Shown here: in pieces, positions 1 through 5,168 of the stretch | Position numbering within the stretch: the stretch's first letter is position 1 | Layout: each line of letters opens with the position of its first letter | Source of the DNA: JBIKVP01 sp044356745 | GTDB lineage: Bacteria; Pseudomonadota; Alphaproteobacteria; Rhizobiales; Beijerinckiaceae | Length of the DNA stretch: 5,169 nt | Direction: 5' to 3' | Assembly: GCA_044356745.1 (NCBI GenBank) | Contig: JBIKVP010000106.1 | Location: 1 to 5,169, forward strand | The notes under the pieces: model-generated | What the model was told of the DNA's origin: nothing | Databases searched by the model: none | What the model saw: only the letters and a program-made list of their open reading frames with translations | Translations under genes and position numbers: made by a program

Positions 1-124
1 CGTGAAGGCCATCCTTGGCTTCCTGAATACCACTTTTCCGCAAAAAGCACGATTATGGGTTGACCGCCTATCCGATAACTTCAAAATACTTCAGACACCA
101 ACTCTTCAAATGTGAGGGGTATAC
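1..124 (-). repeat. Left copy of 124-bp terminal inverted repeat, probable insertion-sequence end
   Basis: Bases 1-124 are the reverse complement of 5045-5168, with a single difference (A95 against C5074). The match stops abruptly at 124/125, which looks like the edge of a mobile element. Read on the minus strand, from 124 toward 1, the repeat ends with an AGGAAG Shine-Dalgarno-like stretch and then ATG-GCC-TTC-ACG (MAFT) running off the window. This is what the leader and first codons of a transposase would look like. A short MA[FW]T-type N-terminus occurs in IS5-family transposases of alphaproteobacteria, but four residues cannot prove a family. The repeat is seen directly; the IS interpretation is inference. 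Confidence 0.9.
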
Positions 125-296
125 TTTCTTCGGAGCTTATCTGGCTGGGATATGATCTACGTGCTGTTTCGGGGAAGCAGGGAAAAATGCTGTATGGGTT
201 TTGCTGCCGCGCTTGTTTGACCAAATCCGCAGCGGCATGATGGATGTTATTCTTGAGCGGTGTAGCAATGTAACCCTCCGAGATTAAGTCCCAAAC
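125..296. other. Gene-poor spacer downstream of gabD
   Basis: This 172-bp stretch lies between the left repeat and the gabD stop codon. I find no start codon with a good ribosome binding site. On the minus strand, the frame of the gabD stop stays open from about 296 through the spacer into the repeat (TGA at 83-81). It has no ATG or other credible start, so it may be a relic or chance. No clear intrinsic terminator for gabD was found. Confidence 0.4.
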
Positions 297-319
297 TCAT
301 TTACTCCCAAGCTCATTCA
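288..319. repeat. 16-bp imperfect tandem duplication at the gabD 3' end
   Basis: Two adjacent 16-bp units (288-303 and 304-319) match at 13 of 16 positions. The gabD stop codon (299-297) falls in the unit farther from the gene body. Because 16 is not a multiple of three, the copies are read in different frames. The last few residues of GabD (VNELGSK) are encoded here and lie beyond the end of the E. coli protein. Confidence 0.65.
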
Positions 320-1766
320 CTCCCGCAATGAGTACGTATTTTGTTTCAAGGTATTCATCAAGGCCGTGGTGCGAGCCTTCACGCCCTAATCCTGATTGTT
401 TAACCCCGCCAAAAGGCGCAAGCACTGAGCTGATAATTCCTGTATTGACACCAACCATGCCATATTCAAGGGCTTCCATCACCCGATAAGTGCGCCCAAG
501 ATCACGCGTGAAAAGATAAGCCGAGAGGCCATAATCACTGCGATTAGCCAGAGCAATCACTTCATCTTCCGTGTCAAAAGCGATGATTGGTGCGACGGGG
601 CCAAATGTTTCTTCTGTGAAAATAATCATATCGGGGGTGACGTGTGAGAGTACTGTCGGTTCAAAATACGTGCCGCCAAGTTTATGACGTTTGCCGCCGA
701 TGAGACAGTGTGCACCTTGATCAAGCGCGTCTTTAATGTGCGCCTCAATTTTGGCGATGGCTTTGTCACTGATTAAAGGGCCTTGATCGACATCAGGTTC
801 ATCGCCTGCCCCGATGCGCAAGGCTTTGACCCGCTCAACAAATTTGCTTGTGAAGGCTTCAAGGATAGGGCGCTCAACAAAAATGCGGTTTGCACACACG
901 CAAGTCTGACCCATGTTGCGGAATTTGGATTGCATCGCGCCTTCAACAGCAGCATCAAGATCAGCATCGGCAAACACGATAAGAGGCGCATGACCCCCCA
1001 GTTCGAGCGCAACCTTTTTGACCGTGCCAGCGCATTGGCGCATGAGCTGCTTGCCCACGGACGTTGATCCTGTAAAGCTGAACGCACGCACATCAGGATG
1101 CGTTGTCAGCACCTCGCCAATCGCTTGCGCATCACCTGTTATGATATTGAGAACACCGTTTGGGAGTCCTGCTTCCTGTCCTAAAAATCCAATGGCAAGC
1201 GCTGTGAGCGGCGTTTCAGCGGCAGGTTTAATCACAGCCGTGCAACCTACCGCAAGCGCGGGTGCAATTTTACGGGTCATCATTGCGGCGGGGAAATTCC
1301 ACGGTGTGATCGCGCCAATTACGCCAACTGGTTGGCGCATAACCACACCACGCGCATCAAATCGCGGGGAGGGGAGGGTTTCGCCATAAACGCGTATCGC
1401 TTCATGTGCATAAAACTGAATATAATCAGCCGCATAAAGCACCTCACCGCGTGCCTCACTCAGCGGCTTGCCTTGCTCAGCCGTCATGATACGCGCCAAA
1501 TCATCCGCATGAGTGATCATCAATTCATACCAGCGTGCAAGAATACGTGAGCGCTCTTGTGCTGTGCGTTTTGCCCATAGAGGAAATGCATTTTTTGCTG
1601 CAAGAACGGCATCTGTTGTTTCAGCAGCGCCAAAATGCGGCACGTGTTCAATAATATGCCCTCTTGCCGGATTAATCACAGCGGTTTGTGCAACGCCTAT
1701 CCATGCCCCGTTGACCAGACATTGAGAGCGGATCAGATCTGGATATTGCAGGGGCAAAATGGTCAT
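297..1766 (-). CDS. gabD: Succinate-semialdehyde dehydrogenase (GabD-type aldehyde dehydrogenase)
   Basis: Oxidises succinate semialdehyde to succinate with NAD(P)+, the last step of the GABA shunt and of some aromatic-degradation routes; cytosolic, usually a tetramer. The 489-residue protein is full length (E. coli GabD has 482) and aligns with it almost end to end. In order: ITPWNFP with oxyanion Asn157, KPAAETP cofactor loop (Lys180), FTGSTSVGK (231-239) at the dinucleotide fold, LELGG with general-base Glu255, GQTCVCANR with catalytic Cys289 and the companion Cys291 typical of GabD, EETFGP (Glu386, Phe388), and PFGGVKQSGLGREGS near the C-terminus. The open frame could begin at TTG 1787, but ATG 1766 has an AAAAGGA Shine-Dalgarno with about 9 nt spacing and is preferred. 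It starts 27 bp after the monooxygenase stop, so the two are probably one operon. Glutarate- or other semialdehyde dehydrogenase activity cannot be excluded. E. coli has Ser where this loop has Ala182. Confidence 0.95.
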   Translation of the reverse strand: MTILPLQYPDLIRSQCLVNGAWIGVAQTAVINPARGHIIEHVPHFGAAETTDAVLAAKNAFPLWAKRTAQERSRILARWYELMITHADDLARIMTAEQGKPLSEARGEVLYAADYIQFYAHEAIRVYGETLPSPRFDARGVVMRQPVGVIGAITPWNFPAAMMTRKIAPALAVGCTAVIKPAAETPLTALAIGFLGQEAGLPNGVLNIITGDAQAIGEVLTTHPDVRAFSFTGSTSVGKQLMRQCAGTVKKVALELGGHAPLIVFADADLDAAVEGAMQSKFRNMGQTCVCANRIFVERPILEAFTSKFVERVKALRIGAGDEPDVDQGPLISDKAIAKIEAHIKDALDQGAHCLIGGKRHKLGGTYFEPTVLSHVTPDMIIFTEETFGPVAPIIAFDTEDEVIALANRSDYGLSAYLFTRDLGRTYRVMEALEYGMVGVNTGIISSVLAPFGGVKQSGLGREGSHHGLDEYLETKYVLIAGVNELGSK

Positions 1767-1793
1767 GTTGCTGTATCCTTTTATCAATAAGCG

Positions 1794-3023
1794 CTACTGC
1801 ATGGTCAGCCGCCAACTGTAGAGCCAATCAAGTTTTTTGAGCATATCGTGGCGATTGCGCATGGCGAGTACACTATTACGCACCAAAGCGAGCGGCATTG
1901 AGGCATGAAACCACATACCATTGCGGCGCGATACATTTTGCACCTTTTGAATACGCTTAAGGCGTAAGCGCTCATACGCTTTGAGTGAATGCACTACATC
2001 ATCAGGTTCAGCAGAAATCACTTCGGCAAGGCATGCCGCATCTTCAATCGCCATCGCGGCTCCTTGCGCTTGAAAAGGTAGCACGGGATGTGCTGCATCT
2101 CCAACAAGGGCTATGCGGCCTGAGTGCATCCTGTGGGCAGGGAGATTATAGAGCGGCCATATCCGCCATGCGGGAGGAACAGCAAGGATTTCGCGCAGGG
2201 CAAATGCTGCATCACGCATACGCGTTGCAAGCACATCCATGGAGCCATCCTCGGACCATCCAAAATCATCATCATGTGTGATAGGAGTATTTTCACGCGT
2301 GACGACAACAATATTGAGCATTGTGCCGCTTTTAACAGGATAGTGCACAACGTGGCGGTTTTCGCCAATCCACAAACACACTTCATTCAGACGTGCTGTC
2401 GCAGGAACATGCTCCATGCGAACCATTGCGCGCCAAGCGAGCGCTTTTTGAAACTGGGGTTTGCGTAAATCACCCATAAATCTGCGCGTGTTTGACCAAA
2501 CACCGTCTGCACCGACAAGAAGCGGTGTTAGCGTATCATCGACCGTGCCGCCTTGACGACGCATCACTGCCGCCACAGCATCTGGAAACGATCGCGCTTC
2601 TGTAATCTGAGACCCAATTTGAAGCTTGATATTTGGCATTAAGCGCACTGCATCCAGCAGAACCATGTGAAGATCATCACGTGCTGTGAGCCAATACGGT
2701 GCTTGATGTCGCTGAGCACTGTCATTTCCTAAAGCGACTTCCCCCAAAATCGCACCACTTTTAAGCGAGCGAATAACAACGCGCTCTGGCTCACATGCAT
2801 CGCGTGCAATATCAGGCCCCAAGCCTATATCAATGAGCAATCGTGTCACATTTGGTGAAAGTTGTAAGCCTGCGCCCACTTCGTCGAGCACAGTGCGCTT
2901 TTCAAGAACTGTACATGCGATGCCTTTGCGTGCCAGCATTAACGCACTGGCAAGACCACCGATACCAGCGCCTGCAATCAGCACGGATGTTTCACCCAAA
3001 ATCGGTGGAAGTTCAAGCGTCAT
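1794..3023 (-). CDS. Group A FAD-dependent monooxygenase, salicylate hydroxylase-like
   Basis: A single-component flavoprotein hydroxylase of the PHBH/UbiH fold (FAD_binding_3), which uses NAD(P)H and O2 to hydroxylate an aromatic or related substrate. The 409 residues match the usual length of about 390-420. Visible signatures are the N-terminal GAGIGG dinucleotide motif (18-23) with Glu41 ending the second strand (VLEKR), GAGLQLSPN (50-58), the DG motif GADGVWSNTR (171-180), the GD motif LVGDAAHPVLPFQAQGA (306-322) that contacts FAD, and a C-terminal LDWLYSW like the end of salicylate and 3-hydroxybenzoate hydroxylases. No signal peptide or membrane segment is seen. ATG 3023 directly precedes the first Rossmann strand, but its Shine-Dalgarno (AGAAG) is weak. 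It lies 106 bp after the zinc-finger gene and 27 bp before gabD. The fold is certain and the substrate is not; salicylate-like, hydroxybenzoate-like or a quinone-pathway role are all possible. Confidence 0.9.
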   Translation of the reverse strand: MTLELPPILGETSVLIAGAGIGGLASALMLARKGIACTVLEKRTVLDEVGAGLQLSPNVTRLLIDIGLGPDIARDACEPERVVIRSLKSGAILGEVALGNDSAQRHQAPYWLTARDDLHMVLLDAVRLMPNIKLQIGSQITEARSFPDAVAAVMRRQGGTVDDTLTPLLVGADGVWSNTRRFMGDLRKPQFQKALAWRAMVRMEHVPATARLNEVCLWIGENRHVVHYPVKSGTMLNIVVVTRENTPITHDDDFGWSEDGSMDVLATRMRDAAFALREILAVPPAWRIWPLYNLPAHRMHSGRIALVGDAAHPVLPFQAQGAAMAIEDAACLAEVISAEPDDVVHSLKAYERLRLKRIQKVQNVSRRNGMWFHASMPLALVRNSVLAMRNRHDMLKKLDWLYSWRLTMQ

Positions 3024-3042
3024 GAGCTTCTATAGCATTTTT

Positions 3043-3066
3043 GAGCGACCCGAAGGGGGACGCAAG
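3043..3066 (-). repeat. Hairpin element, copy 1 of 2
   Basis: A 24-bp element matching 3089-3112 at 18 of 24 positions in the same orientation. It folds as GCG (3045-3047) with CGC (3061-3063) and CCC (3049-3051) with GGG (3055-3057) around a GAA loop. It lies just upstream of the monooxygenase start, so on an operon transcript it would sit in the spacer between the two genes. Confidence 0.55.
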
Positions 3067-3088
3067 GCGGACAATTGAGAACCATCTC

Positions 3089-3112
3089 GCGTGCCCCGAA
3101 GGGAAGCGCAAG
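3089..3112 (-). repeat. Hairpin element, copy 2 of 2
   Basis: Second copy of the 24-bp element, starting 46 bp from the start of the first. GCG (3089-3091) pairs with CGC (3107-3109), and CCC (3095-3097) with GGG (3101-3103) around a GAA loop, so the fold is kept while the linking bases differ. It follows the zinc-finger stop codon by about 17 bp. No T-run follows, so it does not look like an intrinsic terminator; a dispersed palindromic repeat or mRNA-processing element is more likely. Confidence 0.5.
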
Positions 3113-3129
3113 CACTTAAGATCATGCTT

Positions 3130-3378
3130 TTAAGCTGCTTTTACACCATCATATGCGCATGATGCGGGGTCACAATCATGAGAGGCAAGTGTCGCCTGAT
3201 AACGAAAGAGCGTTGAGCAGTAAGGGCATATGGCCTCATCAGCATCACCCATATCAATAAAAATATGTGGATGATCAAAGGGGGGAAGTGCCCCAACGCA
3301 CATAAACTCTTTCGCTCCGACATGCACGACGCGCACGCCAGCTTGATTATGAAAATGGGGAATGCCTATCGCTGCCAT
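3130..3378 (-). CDS. zf-CHCC zinc-finger protein, NDUFS6-like
   Basis: Small zinc-binding protein of the zf-CHCC family, related to the C-terminal domain of the mitochondrial complex I subunit NDUFS6. The 82-residue protein carries the ligand pattern Cys27, His36, Cys51, Cys54 in CVGALPPFDHPHIFIDMG...CPYC. The nine-residue Cys-to-His step and the CxxC pair agree with NDUFS6. Two more cysteines (69 and 74) in the tail are not part of the family motif. A longer frame could begin at GTG 3390, but an AGGG would then sit almost on the start codon; ATG 3378 is preferred, with only a modest ribosome binding site. It is first in the minus-strand cluster, 106 bp ahead of the monooxygenase. The family is linked to respiratory complex I, but no complex I genes are in view, so its role here is not known. 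Confidence 0.85.
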   Translation of the reverse strand: MAAIGIPHFHNQAGVRVVHVGAKEFMCVGALPPFDHPHIFIDMGDADEAICPYCSTLFRYQATLASHDCDPASCAYDGVKAA

Positions 3379-3443
3379 AACACGTCTCACACCCTGTTCG
3401 ATTCAATGAATATTGTGCCAACATACTCAGTGTAAGGGTGAAG

Positions 3444-3461
3444 TTCCAGTGTTAATTGGAA
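3444..3461. promoter_or_regulatory. Candidate operator dyad TTCCA-N8-TGGAA
   Basis: A perfect 5-bp inverted repeat with an 8-bp AT-rich spacer, about 65 bp upstream of the zinc-finger start and just downstream of the predicted transcription start. The position suits a repressor site. No regulator gene is present in the window to pair it with. Confidence 0.3.
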
Positions 3462-3476
3462 TGCCCATCGTGCCGC

Positions 3477-3505
3477 ATTGAATTAAGAGGATCATCGGCT
3501 TTCAA
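3477..3505 (-). promoter_or_regulatory. Candidate sigma70 promoter for the zf-CHCC / monooxygenase / gabD cluster
   Basis: On the minus strand, TTGAAA (3505-3500) and TTCAAT (3482-3477) are 17 bp apart, matching the -35 and -10 consensus at 5/6 and 4/6 positions. Transcription would start near 3470, giving a leader of about 92 nt before ATG 3378. Confidence 0.35.
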
Positions 3506-3751
3506 TGTGTACATTTTATATCTGAGTTATTTCCAGTTTTGTAATGATCTTTTTTAGTCAATTGATAGCTATAAATTGTATTGAACTCCGTTAAACATGT
3601 ATTGACTATCTATATTAGGTCATTTTTTTCAAATATATGATCTATTACTGAATGTATAACAGTTAAATTCTCATTTAATACAACAATAACGTCAATAAAT
3701 GAACCTTTAACCAACATTCAGCCCTCAGAACAGGGGTATAGGGAGCAGAAC

Positions 3752-4021
3752 ATGGCACGTATCAGTGAAAGTTTGGATGAGATTCATCTTGCTGCAGAAG
3801 GCAGTGCATCCGGTGAAGCATTTTATGAGCTCGGCATGATGTATGCTGCAGGGCGCGATGTGGAACCCGATCCGGTCATCGCACATAAATGGTTTAATAT
3901 CGCCGTTGTGCGTGGTTATCAGGCCGCTGCCTCAAAAAGAGCAGAAGTCGCGCAGGAAATGACCCGTGATCAAATCGCGCTGGCACAAAAAGAAGCGCGC
4001 AACTGGCTCACATATCATTAA
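3752..4021 (+). CDS. Single Sel1-repeat protein
   Basis: An 89-residue soluble protein with one Sel1-like (TPR-related) repeat, an alpha-alpha hairpin used in protein-protein contacts. The pattern is clear over residues 21-60: Leu27-Gly28, Tyr31, Gly34, Val37, Asp40, Ala44, Trp47, Ala51, Gly55, Ala58. A charged helix follows (EMTRDQIALAQKEARNWL), as in small alphaproteobacterial Sel1 proteins. There is no signal peptide or membrane segment. The start is secure: AGGGAG sits 6 nt before ATG 3752. It precedes ndk by 100 bp on the same strand, but ndk has its own promoter. The fold is well supported; the partner and cellular role are unknown. Confidence 0.85.
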   Translation: MARISESLDEIHLAAEGSASGEAFYELGMMYAAGRDVEPDPVIAHKWFNIAVVRGYQAAASKRAEVAQEMTRDQIALAQKEARNWLTYH

Positions 4022-4049
4022 TCGCTTTTTTTCCTGAAGAAAACAAAAG

Positions 4050-4118
4050 AGAACCCTTGAGAGCAATGATAAGCCCACGTATAAGCGGCGCATCATTGGT
4101 TCATTTTAAAAGGGTTTT
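4050..4118 (+). promoter_or_regulatory. Nested inverted repeats in the ndk leader
   Basis: Bases 4050-4058 can pair with 4110-4118 (9 bp, one G-U), and AATGAT (4065-4070) pairs exactly with ATCATT (4092-4097) inside it. The outer right arm covers the ndk Shine-Dalgarno AAAAGGG (4108-4114). In RNA reading through from the Sel1 gene this could hide the ribosome binding site. RNA from the promoter at 4057-4085 would lack the left arms. As DNA, the inner dyad overlaps the promoter and could be an operator. Confidence 0.4.
4057..4085 (+). promoter_or_regulatory. Sigma70-type promoter of ndk
   Basis: TTGAGA (4057-4062) and TATAAG (4080-4085) are separated by exactly 17 bp, each matching the consensus at 5 of 6 positions. 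Transcription would start near 4092, giving a leader of about 30 nt before ATG 4122. This is the best promoter in the window. Confidence 0.6.
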
Positions 4119-4121
4119 CAC

Positions 4122-4544
4122 ATGACACTTCAGCACACCTTTTCGATTCTCAAGCCCGATGCAACAAAGCGCAACCTGACAGGTGCGGTGAATGCAGTGA
4201 TTGAGAAAGCGGGTTTACGCATCGTTGCCCAAAAGCGTATTCTCATGACACGTGCTCAAGCTGAAACGTTTTACGGCGTTCACAAAGAGCGCCCATTTTT
4301 TGGTGAACTCGTTGAATTCATGACCTCCGCTCCCGTTGTTGTTCAGGTGCTTGAAGGTGAAAATGCGGTCGCCAAATATCGTGATGTGATGGGTGCAACA
4401 AATCCTGCTAATGCAGATGAAGGGACAATCCGCAAGTTGTTCGCGCTTTCCGTTGGTGAAAATACGGTACATGGTTCCGATTCAGTTGAAAATGCTGCGA
4501 TTGAAATCGCACAATTTTTTGCTGGCAATGAAATTGTCGGCTAA
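4122..4544 (+). CDS. ndk: Nucleoside diphosphate kinase
   Basis: Transfers the gamma phosphate from ATP to NDPs and dNDPs through a phosphohistidine, balancing nucleotide pools; cytosolic, usually a tetramer in bacteria. At 140 residues it has the normal family length. The active-site residues are present: Lys11 (ILKPDATKRN), Tyr51, Arg87, Thr93 (GATNPANADEGTIR), Arg104, Asn114 and the phosphorylated His117 in NTVHGSD. The N-terminal strand (TFSILKPDA) is intact, so ATG 4122 is right; AAAAGGG lies 7 nt upstream. It has a strong promoter of its own at 4057-4085. A hairpin (4538-4566) overlaps the stop codon. Nothing is unusual in the protein. Confidence 0.97.
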   Translation: MTLQHTFSILKPDATKRNLTGAVNAVIEKAGLRIVAQKRILMTRAQAETFYGVHKERPFFGELVEFMTSAPVVVQVLEGENAVAKYRDVMGATNPANADEGTIRKLFALSVGENTVHGSDSVENAAIEIAQFFAGNEIVG

Positions 4545-4566
4545 TTCTTACTTTTTAGAAAAGCCG
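4538..4566 (+). terminator. Hairpin at the ndk stop codon, weak terminator candidate
   Basis: CGGCT (4538-4542) pairs with AGCCG (4562-4566), and TTCT (4545-4548) with AGAA (4557-4560), around a T-rich loop. The left arm contains the last codon and the first base of the TAA stop. No T-run follows, so Rho-independent termination is doubtful; it may instead protect the 3' end of the mRNA. Confidence 0.35.
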
Positions 4567-4611
4567 CATTAATCTTAACGCCTGATTTCTATAAGCTTTT
4601 CCAACTTTTGA

Positions 4612-4640
4612 TTGCCATTGAGACGCCATATTTGTATTCT
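4612..4640 (+). promoter_or_regulatory. Candidate promoter for the 99-residue protein gene
   Basis: TTGCCA (4612-4617) and TATTCT (4635-4640) lie 17 bp apart, matching consensus at 5/6 and 4/6. The predicted start near 4647 coincides with the left arm of a small hairpin (4647-4668: AGCT-T-GCTT, loop GATAA, AAGCAGCT) that ends right at the Shine-Dalgarno of the gene. Confidence 0.45.
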
Positions 4641-4683
4641 AGTGTAAGCTTGCTTGATAAAAGCAGCTAAAGGATACTTAAAA

Positions 4684-4983
4684 ATGCGTCTCGGTGGACT
4701 AAGTTCAGGCTTAAACGATGAAGTCCCTGCAACAGGTGATACAGGGTTATCTAAAGCTGTATTAAATTCTGGTGAGCTTTCTGCTGACACATCAAGCGTA
4801 GGCTTTGATGTTGGTGCAGTGCGCAATTATCTCAATACGCTTGGCCAAGTTGATGGTTTCCAAAAAGAGCTTGGTAATGCGGGAGGTGTGCAGTCCTCGC
4901 AGGGTATTTCGTCTTCCCTACAAGATTATACTGGCTTTAGTGCACGTCTTCCCACAGGTCCTGCACCTCTCATGGTTCAGTAA
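4684..4983 (+). CDS. Unrecognised 99-residue Gly/Ser-rich protein
   Basis: I do not recognise this protein. It is rich in Gly, Ser, Leu and Asp, has no Cys, His or Trp, no signal peptide and no membrane segment. The first half looks flexible (SSGLNDEVPATGDTG); a short amphipathic stretch near residues 44-64 (VGAVRNYLNTLGQVDGFQKEL) may be helical; a Gly/Pro-rich tail ends in LMVQ. The open frame could start at TTG 4654, but ATG 4684 has AAAGGA with 9 nt spacing and the TTG has none. A plausible promoter (4612-4640) supports it as a real, separately transcribed gene. It is the last gene before the right-hand repeat. Low-complexity secreted or surface-associated proteins can look like this, but that is speculation. 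Confidence 0.65.
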   Translation: MRLGGLSSGLNDEVPATGDTGLSKAVLNSGELSADTSSVGFDVGAVRNYLNTLGQVDGFQKELGNAGGVQSSQGISSSLQDYTGFSARLPTGPAPLMVQ

Positions 4984-4999
4984 TCTCCTTAATAAATTA

Positions 5000-5018
5000 C
5001 ACTTTGTCAGAACAAGTG
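5000..5018 (+). terminator. Hairpin downstream of the 99-residue gene, weak terminator candidate
   Basis: CACTTTGT (5000-5007, one bulged T) pairs with ACAAGTG (5012-5018) around a CAGA loop, 17 bp after the stop codon. The following bases are only loosely T-rich, so termination here is uncertain. Confidence 0.35.
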
Positions 5019-5044
5019 ATGATTTGTTACATAAATGGCTGATG

Positions 5045-5168
5045 GTATACCCCTCACATTTGAAGAGTTGGTGCCTGAAGTATTTTGAAGTTATCGGATA
5101 GGCGGTCAACCCATAATCGTGCTTTTTGCGGAAAAGTGGTATTCAGGAAGCCAAGGATGGCCTTCACG
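5045..5168 (+). repeat. Right copy of 124-bp terminal inverted repeat, probable insertion-sequence end
   Basis: Inverted copy of 1-124, with one difference. The inner boundary is at 5044/5045. Reading outward on the plus strand, a leader of about 112 bp ends in AGGAAG (5145-5150) and ATG at 5157, followed by GCC-TTC-ACG to the window end (MAFT), as expected for the start of a truncated transposase gene. The two copies thus face away from each other. Finding the same element end on both sides fits either two IS copies flanking this segment in opposite orientation, or an assembled contig that stops where a multicopy repeat begins. Confidence 0.9.

Larger units (their letters stand above)
3379..3751. 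other. AT-rich divergent intergenic region
   Basis: This 373-bp spacer separates the minus-strand cluster from the Sel1 gene. It holds a candidate minus-strand promoter (3477-3505), a TTCCA/TGGAA dyad (3444-3461), an ATAGCTAT palindrome (3566-3573), and a TTAA-N7-TTGAC sequence (3591-3606) close to the CtrA consensus TTAA-N7-TTAAC. I find no coding frame and no convincing -35/-10 pair for the rightward gene; TATAAC at 3655-3660 is a possible -10 with no matching -35. The AT bias may reflect horizontal gain or simply non-coding drift. Confidence 0.55.

Noticed and set aside
773..1093. Several long frames on both strands within gabD (for example 783-1067 and 1018-1389 on the plus strand)
   Set aside because: They lie wholly inside a gene with clear family motifs, have no ribosome binding sites and show no recognisable protein features.
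2111..2468. Overlapping frames on both strands inside the monooxygenase gene
   Set aside because: The monooxygenase frame carries the full set of FAD motifs; the others are shadows without a start signal.
3394..3411. A TTGGCAC sequence on the minus strand resembling the -24 part of a sigma54 promoter
   Set aside because: The matching -12 GC is missing at the right distance, so it does not meet the sigma54 pattern.
4215..4528. Minus-strand frames antisense to ndk
   Set aside because: ndk is certain, and these frames lack ribosome sites and protein signatures.
4575..4826. Minus-strand 83-residue frame overlapping the 99-residue gene
   Set aside because: It has no good ribosome site, and the plus-strand frame has both a Shine-Dalgarno and a promoter candidate.
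4805..5101. Plus-strand 98-residue frame overlapping the 99-residue gene and running into the repeat
   Set aside because: Its start has no ribosome site and most of its length is a shifted frame of the better-supported gene.
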